DNA of 12,057 bases, taken from Candidatus Saccharimonadota bacterium (lineage in GTDB: Bacteria; Patescibacteriota; Saccharimonadia; Saccharimonadales; Saccharimonadaceae). The translations under genes were made by a program, and so were the position numbers. The stretch is taken from the NCBI GenBank assembly GCA_016199685.1, contig JACQGD010000008.1, positions 1 to 12,057 of the forward strand, given 5' to 3'. Shown here piece by piece: positions 1-6,103 of this stretch. Position 1 is the first letter of the stretch. Every line of letters begins with the position of its first letter. The notes beneath the pieces were generated by a model. The model was not told the origin of the DNA. It worked only from the letters and a program-made list of their open reading frames with translations, and searched no databases.

Positions 1-849
1 AACTATGTGTTAATTATGGGTATTGCGACATTGTTCGGTGCGGCATTTATGGGCTCAATCCTTTACCTTACGCAGTTCAACCAACAGGTATTTTCAGCGA
101 CGCCAACTGAATCAGGGCTCATGCTACTTCCAATGATTGCCGGACTTATGACGACATCCATTACGTCGGGGCAGATCATTTCACGGACTGGTCGGTACAA
201 GATATTCATGCAAGTCGGTATCGTTGTCGCCACAATCATGGTAGGACTGCTTTCAACACTGACACCTGAAACGCCATATCTTCACGAGGCGATCATCATG
301 CTCTTCCTAGGTGCTGGCCTTGGTGTAGTAATGCCGGTTATGAACCTCGCAGTGCAGAATGAATTCAAGCAACATGAGATTGGTGCGGCAACTAGTTCAA
401 GCCAGCTCTTCCGAAGCCTTGGCTCAACGATTGGCGTTGCACTCTTCGGAGCACTCCTTACTGCTGGTCTTGCTGGCGGTCTGACAAATATTCAGGACAA
501 TGCCTACGTCCAAACACTCAAGCAAAATCCTGAGGCAAGTAAGATTGGTGATCTGAATGATTCAAATACGTTATTGAACCTTAATATGCCTGATACAAAA
601 GAAAAGATAACAACCGGCTTCGAACAAGGTGTCGAGAAATTGCCTGAGCCAGTTCGTGACCAAGTGACAACGAAGTTTAAAGAGAATCAAGAGGCGTACT
701 CAGATAAAGTAACGCACGCATTTAGCGATAGCCTCTCACATATCTTTAGGGTTTCGGCCGTCCTTATGCTTCTTGCAGCGGTCCTTGTCTTTATGCTGAA
801 AGAGAAGCCACTGCAGGCCGCAAAGCCCGACGCAGCACCTGGCGTATAG
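1..849 (+). CDS. MFS drug exporter, DHA2 family, C-terminal part (5' end outside window)
   Basis: The reading frame is open from base 1, so the gene starts upstream; about 282 codons of the C-terminal half are present and end at TAG 847-849. Hydrophobic helices alternate with short loops. The loop at roughly residues 57-68 (GQIISRTGRYKIF) resembles the MFS motif-A loop, and the later stretch LFLGAGLGVVMPVMNLAVQ followed by SSSQLFRSLGSTIGVALFG is typical of the 14-helix EmrB/QacA (DHA2) proton-antiport exporters. A long hydrophilic loop (about residues 160-245) precedes a last membrane helix, also typical of DHA2. It presumably sits in the cytoplasmic membrane and exports small toxic compounds; the substrate cannot be told. 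An intrinsic terminator follows directly. Confidence 0.88.
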   Translation, partial: NYVLIMGIATLFGAAFMGSILYLTQFNQQVFSATPTESGLMLLPMIAGLMTTSITSGQIISRTGRYKIFMQVGIVVATIMVGLLSTLTPETPYLHEAIIMLFLGAGLGVVMPVMNLAVQNEFKQHEIGAATSSSQLFRSLGSTIGVALFGALLTAGLAGGLTNIQDNAYVQTLKQNPEASKIGDLNDSNTLLNLNMPDTKEKITTGFEQGVEKLPEPVRDQVTTKFKENQEAYSDKVTHAFSDSLSHIFRVSAVLMLLAAVLVFMLKEKPLQAAKPDAAPGV

Positions 850-865
850 CAAAAACAGCAACAGA

Positions 866-898
866 GAAGAGCACTTCAAATAACGGGGTGCTCTTTTT
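866..898 (+). terminator. Intrinsic terminator of the MFS gene
   Basis: AGAGCAC (868-874) pairs perfectly with GTGCTCT (888-894) around a 13-nt loop. The descending arm runs into a five-T tract (894-898). It lies 17 nt after the stop codon and ends the upstream transcript before the corA promoter. Confidence 0.8.
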
Positions 899-916
899 AT
901 TTGTGCCAAGGAGCGC

Positions 917-922
917 TATACT
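917..922 (+). promoter_or_regulatory. Predicted -10 box (TATACT) of corA, leaderless spacing
   Basis: TATACT ends 9 nt before the A of the corA ATG, placing the transcription start at about 929-931, at the start codon itself. The -35 region has only a weak TTTTTA match (894-899) inside the T-tract of the preceding terminator. The AAGGAG at 908-913 lies upstream of the -10 box, so it would not be in the mRNA and is unlikely to act as a ribosome binding site. Confidence 0.55.
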
Positions 923-930
923 GCTTATGA

Positions 931-1866
931 ATGATTGAGTATTACAAAAAGCACTCCTCGAGAGAGCCGTTTCATCAAGTAGAACGGCCTACTGACGATG
1001 CGTGGGTACACTTAGGTGCTCCAAGCGCGGAGGAGTTGCAGAATCTTATTACTGCCTATGATCTCGACGAAGCTATTGTCCACGATGTGCTCGATAAGAA
1101 CGAGCTCTCTCGAAGCGAGTTCAGCAAAGGTGTGCAATACGTCTTTATGCGACCAGCTATGCGTACACGGAGCGGAGAAGTAAAGACTCGCCCGTTTCTA
1201 GCGATTCTCCACCCGAAAGTGTATATAACGATTGCGACGTCAACGGCTGTGACGGCAAACGATATCGCCGTGACGGGGGATAAGTTCAAGGTTGCCACTG
1301 CGAAGCGTTCAGGCATGCTCCTGGCATCAATTAGCACGATTGTTGGCGGCTATGAGCAGTTGCTTCAAAATACCGATGAATATATCGGATCTATCCGTAA
1401 AAAGCTACGATCGCATGAAGTAGGGAATAGAGACTTTGTTCATTTTGTGACAATCGAAGATAATCTCAACGAGTACCAAACATGTCTTCGTGATACACTC
1501 GCAGTTATTGAGCGCCTGCGAGATAATACACACGGCTTATTTACGCCGCGTGAAGTCGAAACAATTGAAGATGTAATACTCTATGTTCGTCAGCTCCTCA
1601 GTGCAGTCTCGAGCCTTATGCAGACGATTAATAGTATTCGTAATGCCTATAGTACGATTGCAAATAATACGCTGAACCAGCGAATGAAACTCCTTACGGC
1701 ACTGACGGTTCTCATTGCGCTACCAAATGTTTTTTATGGTATGTATGGTATGAATGTGCCATTACCGTTCCAGCAGGAGGCGTGGATGTATCCAGCTATT
1801 GTAGTATTTACATTCCTGGTCATTTTGCTTGTGTATTCTGTTGCCAAGCGCTTTAAAGTATTCTAA
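931..1866 (+). CDS. corA: CorA-family Mg2+/divalent cation channel
   Basis: A 311-residue protein, close to the usual CorA length (about 316 in E. coli). The C-terminus carries the diagnostic YGMN ion-selectivity motif (G273-M274-N275) after membrane helix 1 (about 252-272). A short outer loop with acidic residue E283 and membrane helix 2 (about 286-305) follow, and the tail is basic (KRFKVF). The long N-terminal part is the cytoplasmic alpha/beta funnel plus the stalk helices (about 140-250). It should form a homopentameric channel for Mg2+, or possibly Co2+/Ni2+, in the cytoplasmic membrane. The ATG at 931 was chosen because the ATG at 927 is followed at once by an in-frame stop. It has its own promoter and is monocistronic. 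A CNNM/CorC-like gene lies about 1.2 kb downstream; a role of both in Mg2+ handling is an inference. Confidence 0.93.
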   Translation: MIEYYKKHSSREPFHQVERPTDDAWVHLGAPSAEELQNLITAYDLDEAIVHDVLDKNELSRSEFSKGVQYVFMRPAMRTRSGEVKTRPFLAILHPKVYITIATSTAVTANDIAVTGDKFKVATAKRSGMLLASISTIVGGYEQLLQNTDEYIGSIRKKLRSHEVGNRDFVHFVTIEDNLNEYQTCLRDTLAVIERLRDNTHGLFTPREVETIEDVILYVRQLLSAVSSLMQTINSIRNAYSTIANNTLNQRMKLLTALTVLIALPNVFYGMYGMNVPLPFQQEAWMYPAIVVFTFLVILLVYSVAKRFKVF

Positions 1867-1907
1867 TATAGAAAACAGTAGCGCAATGCGTGAGCAGTGC
1901 GTATGTC

Positions 1908-1936
1908 TTGACCAAGTTATCAATGCTTGGTATTAT
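1908..1936 (+). promoter_or_regulatory. Strong sigma70-type promoter of the 30-codon ORF unit
   Basis: TTGACC (1908-1913), a 17-bp spacer and TATTAT (1931-1936) give ten of twelve matches to the vegetative consensus with ideal spacing. The predicted start is about 1942-1944. It lies 42 bp after corA and drives the small unit that ends at the terminator at 2143-2180. Confidence 0.65.
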
Positions 1937-1945
1937 CATATATGT

Positions 1946-1999
1946 GTTCCGCGTCAAAAACACGAAAAATCAAATTTTAAAGGTCGAAGTACGCGGGGC
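1946..1999 (+). other. Structured 5' leader upstream of the small ORF
   Basis: In the predicted transcript, bases 1946-1954 pair with 1991-1999 over 9 bp (CCGCGT with ACGCGG, extended by two G-U pairs and one G-C), closing a 36-nt A-rich loop. A second small hairpin, GTAC-AAGGA-GTAC (2008-2020), places most of the AAGGAG Shine-Dalgarno sequence in its loop. The leader of about 85 nt is therefore probably folded and might control translation. It matches no riboswitch class that I recognise. Confidence 0.4.
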
Positions 2000-2028
2000 T
2001 GCATATAGTACAAGGAGTACAAAACCTC

Positions 2029-2121
2029 ATGCCAATAGCCATCTCATTTGTGTCCTCACGGGCCAAGAAGATAGCAGTGGATGTGGTGCCTGCCGAATGG
2101 CAACTGTATATCGCACATTAA
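2029..2121 (+). CDS. Putative 30-residue small protein of unknown function
   Basis: ATG at 2029 is preceded by AAGGAG (2012-2017) with an 11-nt spacer, and the frame runs 30 codons to TAA at 2119-2121. The peptide begins MPIAISFVSSRAKKIAV and ends VPAEWQLYIAH. It has one basic patch (RAKK, residues 11-14), one Trp, no cysteine and no clear membrane segment. The ORF fits neatly between a near-consensus promoter and a strong terminator that begins 22 nt after its stop, which is the main argument that it is real. It could be a stand-alone small protein, or an incidental ORF in a non-coding RNA of about 235 nt. I recognise no family. Confidence 0.42.
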   Translation: MPIAISFVSSRAKKIAVDVVPAEWQLYIAH

Positions 2122-2142
2122 ACCTCCCCGAACAGGGAAATC

Positions 2143-2180
2143 AAATAACCACCTCAAGGCACCGAGGTGGTTATTTTAAT
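2143..2180. terminator. Strong terminator hairpin shared by convergent units
   Basis: A 13-bp perfect stem (AAATAACCACCTC, 2143-2155, with GAGGTGGTTATTT, 2164-2176) encloses an 8-nt loop. On the plus strand it is followed by T-rich TTTTAAT and ends the small-ORF unit. On the minus strand it is followed by a weaker T-rich stretch (TTATTTGATTT), so it can also serve the DsbA-like gene, which ends 17 nt away. Confidence 0.8.
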
Positions 2181-2196
2181 ACCATGTAATTATGTA

Positions 2197-2919
2197 CTAA
2201 TTCGTAGCAGGTACTTCGATGCCTTTTTCTTTGAGCTTCGTATTGATCAAATCACGAAGTGGCTGTGCATCTCCTTGGACGATCTTGCCGGAGATTTCAT
2301 TGCTTATTTTTTCTCCGTTGAGGAAGAATGTTGGTGTTCCACTGACGCCGAGGTCTTTACCGAGTTTTTGATCAAAAGTGATTTTCTTTGTAATGTTCTC
2401 TGAACTTAAATCGCTTGAGTACTTATCGCGGTTCGCTACGCCAACTTGCGCTGCGTAGTCGACAAACTTACTTGTTCGTTGATCTGCAGAAAGTGAACTC
2501 CACGCATCTTGACTCTCGAAGAGCAAATTATGCATCTCCCAATATTTGCCTTGTAGTCCTGCCGCTTCGACTGCGGTTGCTGCTGCAAGTGCATTTGGGT
2601 GAATACTTGTGAGTGGAAAGTTTCGGAAAACAAATCCGATCTTGTCGCCGTAATCTTCGCTAATTTTCTTGATACCAGGGTGCGCACCACCACAGCTTGG
2701 ACATTGAAAATCTCCGTATTCGATAAGACGAACAGGACTCGTGCTGCTCCCTTGTACATGATCAGCGATTTCACCGTTGTTTACTGATGCCGCAACAACG
2801 CTATTTGCATCGACGCCGCTTGTGTCAACACTTGGCTTTTGTGACCTTGAAACTGCAATTAATCCACCTAATAGTGCTACGCAAATAACACCAAAAATGA
2901 TCCATGTCTTTGTACTCAC
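2197..2919 (-). CDS. DsbA/DsbG-like thiol-disulfide oxidoreductase, membrane-anchored
   Basis: A 240-residue protein. Residues 6-23 (WIIFGVICVALLGGLIAV) form an N-terminal membrane anchor or uncleaved signal with no lipobox; a linker and a thioredoxin-fold domain follow from about residue 60. The active site is C73-P-S-C76 in the context YGDFQCPSCGGAH. The helical insertion contains HPNALAAATAVEAA, and the cis-proline loop is GTPTFFLNG (P196). This is the DsbA-like thioredoxin_4 (BdbD-type) family, which introduces or shuffles disulfides in exported proteins. The start is GTG at 2919, supported by AAGGAG (2927-2932) 7 nt upstream. No clear sigma70 promoter was found. It is divergent from the CBS protein gene and ends at the shared terminator. 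No DsbB-like partner is in the window. Confidence 0.9.
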   Translation of the reverse strand: MSTKTWIIFGVICVALLGGLIAVSRSQKPSVDTSGVDANSVVAASVNNGEIADHVQGSSTSPVRLIEYGDFQCPSCGGAHPGIKKISEDYGDKIGFVFRNFPLTSIHPNALAAATAVEAAGLQGKYWEMHNLLFESQDAWSSLSADQRTSKFVDYAAQVGVANRDKYSSDLSSENITKKITFDQKLGKDLGVSGTPTFFLNGEKISNEISGKIVQGDAQPLRDLINTKLKEKGIEVPATN

Positions 2920-2939
2920 TCTTACTCTCCTTTTTAACT

Positions 2940-2952
2940 ATGCTAGTAGCAT
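2940..2952. repeat. Inverted repeat ATGCTA-G-TAGCAT, putative operator copy 1
   Basis: Six-bp arms (2940-2945 and 2947-2952) flank a single base, just upstream of the Shine-Dalgarno site of the DsbA-like gene. The same arms recur at 3011-3031 in the promoter of the divergent gene. A shared regulator binding site is an inference. Confidence 0.4.
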
Positions 2953-3010
2953 TTGAACGAAAATCCCAGCCTGCTCGAGTTTTTTCTAAGAATATGCTCC
3001 AGCTCAGCGA

Positions 3011-3031
3011 ATGCTATACTAATTGTAGCAT
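3011..3031. repeat. Inverted repeat ATGCTA-N9-TAGCAT, putative operator copy 2
   Basis: Arms at 3011-3016 and 3026-3031 have the same sequence as the 2940-2952 repeat but are spaced by 9 nt. They overlap the -10 box and predicted start of the CBS gene, a position where a bound protein would block transcription. Confidence 0.4.
3012..3020 (+). promoter_or_regulatory. Extended -10 promoter (TGCTATACT) of the CBS gene
   Basis: TGC precedes TATACT (3015-3020), an extended -10 element that can work without a good -35 box; none is visible at the usual distance. The start is predicted at about 3027, giving a 5' UTR of about 33 nt that contains the Shine-Dalgarno site. Confidence 0.55.
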
Positions 3032-3059
3032 ACGGACTAGGGAGAGAGGTGGTACAATA

Positions 3060-4076
3060 ATGGTAATGTTGTATGTATTACTCCTTATACTTATTGTCAT
3101 ATTGATTGGTGTCGCATCTATTCGTATAGTACGGACAGGGACGAGTCGTTTTGAGCTCGAGCGAAGGGCAAACGTAGGTGACGAAGCTGCACATAGCGTG
3201 CTTCGTCGCGAAGCATTCCTTCCAGACTTACTGTCGCTGCAACGCGCGGCAATCGCACTATGTATTATTGTTATTTCGCTGCTGAGTGTTGTCGTGTTTG
3301 GCTGGGTGATTGGTGTTTTTGCTGCGCTCTTGATCTCACTTTGTTACGGGCTCGTATCACGACAAGCAGGTGTGAATAAGTTTGTGCAAAAGTACTACGA
3401 AAAAAGTGAGCCAAAACTCCTTGAATGGATCGAAAAGGCGCCTTTTGTTTTCTCGCTCCTTCGTTCAGTAACCGTTGAATCAGCCGCAGATCCGGAGCTC
3501 CGTTCAAAAGAGCAGCTCTTGCATTTGGTTGATCAGTCTCAAGATATTTTTAATGCAACTCAGAAAACACTGATTAAACACGGTCTGTCGTTTGGTGCGA
3601 AGCTCGTAAGTGATATTATGACACCGCGTTCGGTTATCGATAGCATCGAAGCTCGTGAATTACTTGGTCCGCTCGTTCTTGATGACCTCCACAAGACGGG
3701 GCATAGTCGTTTTCCTGTGGTAGAGGGCGATATTGATCATGTTGTCGGCATGCTTCATATTCGCGATCTACTCACGCTCGATGCTGGCAAAAACACCACG
3801 ACCGCTACAAAGGCGATGGAAAAACGTGTTTTTTATATTAAGCAAACACAGACACTTGAACATGCACTTGCGGCATTTTTGAAAACGCATCATCATTTGT
3901 TCGTGGTCGTTAATGAATACCGAGAAACTGTCGGACTGCTTTCGCTTGAAGATGTTATCGAAACGCTTCTCGGGAGAGAAATTGTCGACGAGTTTGATAC
4001 GCACGAAGACCTGCGTGTCGTCGCCGAGCGTAATCCTCGATCAAATAATGACCCTGTCGCACACACTGACGTCTAG
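3060..4076 (+). CDS. CNNM/CorC-like (HlyC) membrane protein with CBS pair
   Basis: A 338-residue protein with membrane helices at about 3-23, 62-80 and 82-100, which is a reduced version of the four-segment DUF21/CNNM domain. A helical linker leads to a CBS pair: CBS1 about 184-240 (begins SDIMTPRS, ends GMLHIRDLL) and CBS2 about 250-310 (FVVVNEYRETVGLLSLEDV). The end of CBS2 carries the family signature GREIVDEFD. The C-terminal CorC_HlyC domain of longer homologues is absent. The family is linked to Mg2+/Co2+ efflux or its control, with CBS domains binding ATP-Mg; the exact role here is uncertain. ATG 3060 was chosen over upstream in-frame codons because AGGTGG (3047-3052) lies 7 nt before it and the -10 box at 3015-3020 would lie inside any longer version. 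The frame ends 3 nt before the -35 region of the Nudix gene. Confidence 0.85.
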   Translation: MVMLYVLLLILIVILIGVASIRIVRTGTSRFELERRANVGDEAAHSVLRREAFLPDLLSLQRAAIALCIIVISLLSVVVFGWVIGVFAALLISLCYGLVSRQAGVNKFVQKYYEKSEPKLLEWIEKAPFVFSLLRSVTVESAADPELRSKEQLLHLVDQSQDIFNATQKTLIKHGLSFGAKLVSDIMTPRSVIDSIEARELLGPLVLDDLHKTGHSRFPVVEGDIDHVVGMLHIRDLLTLDAGKNTTTATKAMEKRVFYIKQTQTLEHALAAFLKTHHHLFVVVNEYRETVGLLSLEDVIETLLGREIVDEFDTHEDLRVVAERNPRSNNDPVAHTDV

Positions 4077-4079
4077 TTG

Positions 4080-4108
4080 TTTACAGATACAAGACACATC
4101 TGTACACT
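4080..4108 (+). promoter_or_regulatory. Promoter of the Nudix gene, leaderless spacing
   Basis: TTTACA (4080-4085), a 17-bp spacer and TACACT (4103-4108). The last T is 8 nt before the A of ATG 4116, so the start falls on or beside the start codon. This promoter is the reason for rejecting an upstream in-frame TTG at 4077 as the start. Confidence 0.6.
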
Positions 4109-4115
4109 ACGATAT

Positions 4116-4661
4116 ATGGCAGAATTTCTTGATATAGTCAACGAAAACGATGAAGTGATTGATGTTATGGAGCGATCCGAGGCGTCAAAGCGCGGGCTTG
4201 GATACCGTATCATCTTTGTATTGTTTTACACCCCAATGGGTGACGTTATTCTGCAGCGGCGACATCCTTTAAAGTCGGCTGGGGGTATGTTTACCACAAC
4301 TGCGAGTGGACACGTAGAAAGTGGGAAGAGCTACGAAGAGACGGCTATTAAAGAAACAAAAGAAGAAACAGGCGTCGATCTTGAGCCGACGCAGCTTGTT
4401 GATCTAGGGAAGCGTTCGTATCACGCGCAGCGAGGAATGCGGTGGGCTGGGGTATATCTCCATGAGTACGCAGGCAGTATCGAAGATCTTACTGTCGAGG
4501 AAAATGAAGGCGATGGGTTTGTTGCAGTGCCACTTGACGAACTCAAGCTTGCGGTTGAGCAAAAACAAAAAGAATATACGTTATTTGCAATCACTGAGTT
4601 TGCCGAACAATTACTATCTGAAGTTGAGCGCCGCATAACGCCCGCAACGAGACACGATTAG
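4116..4661 (+). CDS. Nudix hydrolase (YfcD/Idi-like)
   Basis: A 181-residue protein. The opening (EFLDIVNENDEVI, then SEASKRGLGYRIIFVLFY) matches the YfcD/isopentenyl-diphosphate-isomerase-like branch of the Nudix superfamily. The Nudix box spans residues 65-87. It keeps the metal-binding core K79-E80-T-K-E83-E84-T-G86, with Lys for the usual Arg, but the earlier Glu of the GX5E element is Lys (K71). These enzymes hydrolyse nucleoside-diphosphate-linked compounds, or isomerise IPP in the Idi branch; the substrate cannot be told from sequence, and I favour a hydrolase. ATG 4116 has no Shine-Dalgarno site and is predicted to be leaderless. The C-terminus (about 140-175) is helical and Glu/Lys-rich. 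The aspS promoter begins directly at its stop codon. Confidence 0.85.
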   Translation: MAEFLDIVNENDEVIDVMERSEASKRGLGYRIIFVLFYTPMGDVILQRRHPLKSAGGMFTTTASGHVESGKSYEETAIKETKEETGVDLEPTQLVDLGKRSYHAQRGMRWAGVYLHEYAGSIEDLTVEENEGDGFVAVPLDELKLAVEQKQKEYTLFAITEFAEQLLSEVERRITPATRHD

Positions 4662-4690
4662 TTGCCATAACAGAGGTAAAAGTGTATACT
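4662..4690 (+). promoter_or_regulatory. Promoter of aspS, leaderless spacing
   Basis: TTGCCA (4662-4667), a 17-bp spacer and TATACT (4685-4690). The start codon A is at 4700, 10 nt from the last T, predicting a leader of 0-3 nt. There is no Shine-Dalgarno-like sequence between the predicted start and the ATG. Confidence 0.65.
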
Positions 4691-4699
4691 AATCCTCAT

Positions 4700-6103
4700 A
4701 TGACAAGAATTTTATCTCAAGACACACCTGCGTATACCGGCCAAACGATAACGGTAAGCGGTTGGGTGAATAGTCGTCGTGATCATGGTGGTCTTATTTT
4801 TATCGATGTCCGCGATCATACGGGCGTTGTACAAATTGTGATTCATCCAGAGGCTTCAGAGGCGTTTGCTATCGCTGAGACAGTTCGAGATGAGTACGTA
4901 CTCACTGTTGCTGGGCAGGTGACCGACCGTGATGAGAATCTCAAAAATCCAAACATTGCATCAGGCACAATTGAAATTGTTGCCGAGACGATCACTATTC
5001 TTAATAAATCAGAACCACTTCCTGTCGCTGTTTCTGACGATGGTCAGCAGTCAAGCGAAGAGCTGCGGCTCAAATATCGTTACCTCGATCTTCGCCGCCC
5101 AAAGATGCAGCGGGTACTGAAGCGTCGCTCAGAATATTACAAATTTATTCGTCGTTTCATGGACGAGCAGACGTTCACCGAAGTAACGACACCAATTCTT
5201 GCAAACTCAAGTCCAGAGGGTGCGCGTGACTTCCTCGTGCCTTCGCGTGTTCATCCTGGCAAGTTCTATGCATTGCCTCAAGCGCCGCAACAATTCAAAC
5301 AATTACTTATGGTTGGCGGTCTTGATCGTTATTACCAAATTGCAACGTGTTTCCGCGATGAAGATCCACGAGCAGATCGTCTATATGGCGATTTCTATCA
5401 GCTCGATCTTGAAATGTCATTTATTGATAACGGTGAGACAATTCGTTCGACTATGGAGCCGCTCATCAAACGACTTGTCACGGAATTTGGTGGTAAGGAA
5501 CTCGTAAGCGATGATGTTCCGCGTATTTCATACCAAGAAGCAATGGACCGATTCGGTTCCGACAAGCCGGATTTGCGATTTGCAATGGAACTTACCGATC
5601 TCTCCGAAGAACTCGCCAGTACTGAGTTTGGTGTATTTAAAAATACACTTGCAAATGGTGGAGTTGTAAAAGCAATTAGTGTCGAAGGTGGTGCGAGTCT
5701 GAGTCGTTCACAAATCGATAAATTCACTGACATTGCAAAGCGAGAAGGTGCTGGCGGGCTCGCATATATTAGCTACGAAAATGGTGAAGCAAAGTCTCCT
5801 ATCGCGAAATTCCTTAGTGATCAAGAGCTTGCGGCAATTAAATCAAAAATGCATGCAAATGATGGCGATACAGTGTTTTTTGGTACAGACAAGCGCGAAA
5901 CAGTCAATAAAGTGCTTGGGAAGTTGCGCTCAGAATTTGCCGATCATTTCGGACTCCGTTTTACGAATGGGACGAAGGCGCAAAGAAAGTCGATTTCGGT
6001 CATAATCCATTCAGTATGCCTCGTGGAGGTGCTGAAGCACTTGCCGCAGCAGATACGGACGAAAAGAAGCTTGCCATTGTTGCCGATCAGTACGACATGG
6101 TAA
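4700..6103 (+). CDS. aspS: Aspartyl-tRNA synthetase, N-terminal part (frameshifted gene)
   Basis: Class II aspartyl-tRNA synthetase, bacterial type. In order: OB-fold anticodon-binding domain (about 1-105), motif 1 (about 151-172, ending with TTPILANSSPEGARDF), motif 2 (218-241, starting FRDEDPRADR and ending QLDLEMSF) and the GAD insertion domain (about 285-405). Authentic sequence stops at L419 (codon 5954-5956). Some 14 residues are then missing and the frame is wrong, so the ORF reads about 48 nonsense residues to a stop at 6101-6103. The rest of the enzyme continues in another frame (5956-6429). H29, in RRDHGG, is the residue found in non-discriminating AspRSs, which also charge tRNA-Asn; discriminating E. 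coli AspRS has Leu there. ATG 4700 was preferred to the upstream GTG 4682 because of the promoter. As it stands the gene would not make a complete enzyme. Confidence 0.9.
   Translation: MTRILSQDTPAYTGQTITVSGWVNSRRDHGGLIFIDVRDHTGVVQIVIHPEASEAFAIAETVRDEYVLTVAGQVTDRDENLKNPNIASGTIEIVAETITILNKSEPLPVAVSDDGQQSSEELRLKYRYLDLRRPKMQRVLKRRSEYYKFIRRFMDEQTFTEVTTPILANSSPEGARDFLVPSRVHPGKFYALPQAPQQFKQLLMVGGLDRYYQIATCFRDEDPRADRLYGDFYQLDLEMSFIDNGETIRSTMEPLIKRLVTEFGGKELVSDDVPRISYQEAMDRFGSDKPDLRFAMELTDLSEELASTEFGVFKNTLANGGVVKAISVEGGASLSRSQIDKFTDIAKREGAGGLAYISYENGEAKSPIAKFLSDQELAAIKSKMHANDGDTVFFGTDKRETVNKVLGKLRSEFADHFGLRFTNGTKAQRKSISVIIHSVCLVEVLKHLPQQIRTKRSLPLLPISTTW
5954..5958 (+). other. Deletion/frameshift junction within aspS
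   Basis: Frame 2 reads D-H-F-G-L up to CTC (5954-5956). Frame 1 picks up with CCG (P, 5956-5958) and continues F-Y-E-W-D-E-G. The expected segment between them, roughly xDxxxxAfxWvxDF in homologues, is absent. Restoring the frame needs 3n+1 extra bases, and a loss of 14 codons plus one base (43 nt) fits both the gap and the phase. Confidence 0.75.

Noticed and set aside
1942..2180. tmRNA, RNase P RNA, SRP RNA or 6S RNA in the spacer after corA
   Set aside because: None of the conserved sequence blocks of tmRNA, RNase P or SRP RNA was found, and the long-duplex-with-bubble shape of 6S RNA is not evident.
1890..2189. 99-codon GTG-initiated frame on the plus strand after corA
   Set aside because: It starts upstream of the promoter at 1908-1936 and reads through the whole terminator hairpin at 2143-2176; no Shine-Dalgarno site precedes it and the composition is not protein-like.
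2904..3059. N-terminal extension of the CBS protein to an upstream in-frame start
   Set aside because: It would contain the -10 box and the putative operator, overlaps the start of the divergent DsbA-like gene and lacks a Shine-Dalgarno site; ATG 3060 has one.
4077..4115. TTG-initiated extension of the Nudix protein
   Set aside because: The -35/-10 promoter (4080-4108) lies inside it, so the mRNA would begin too late to include it.
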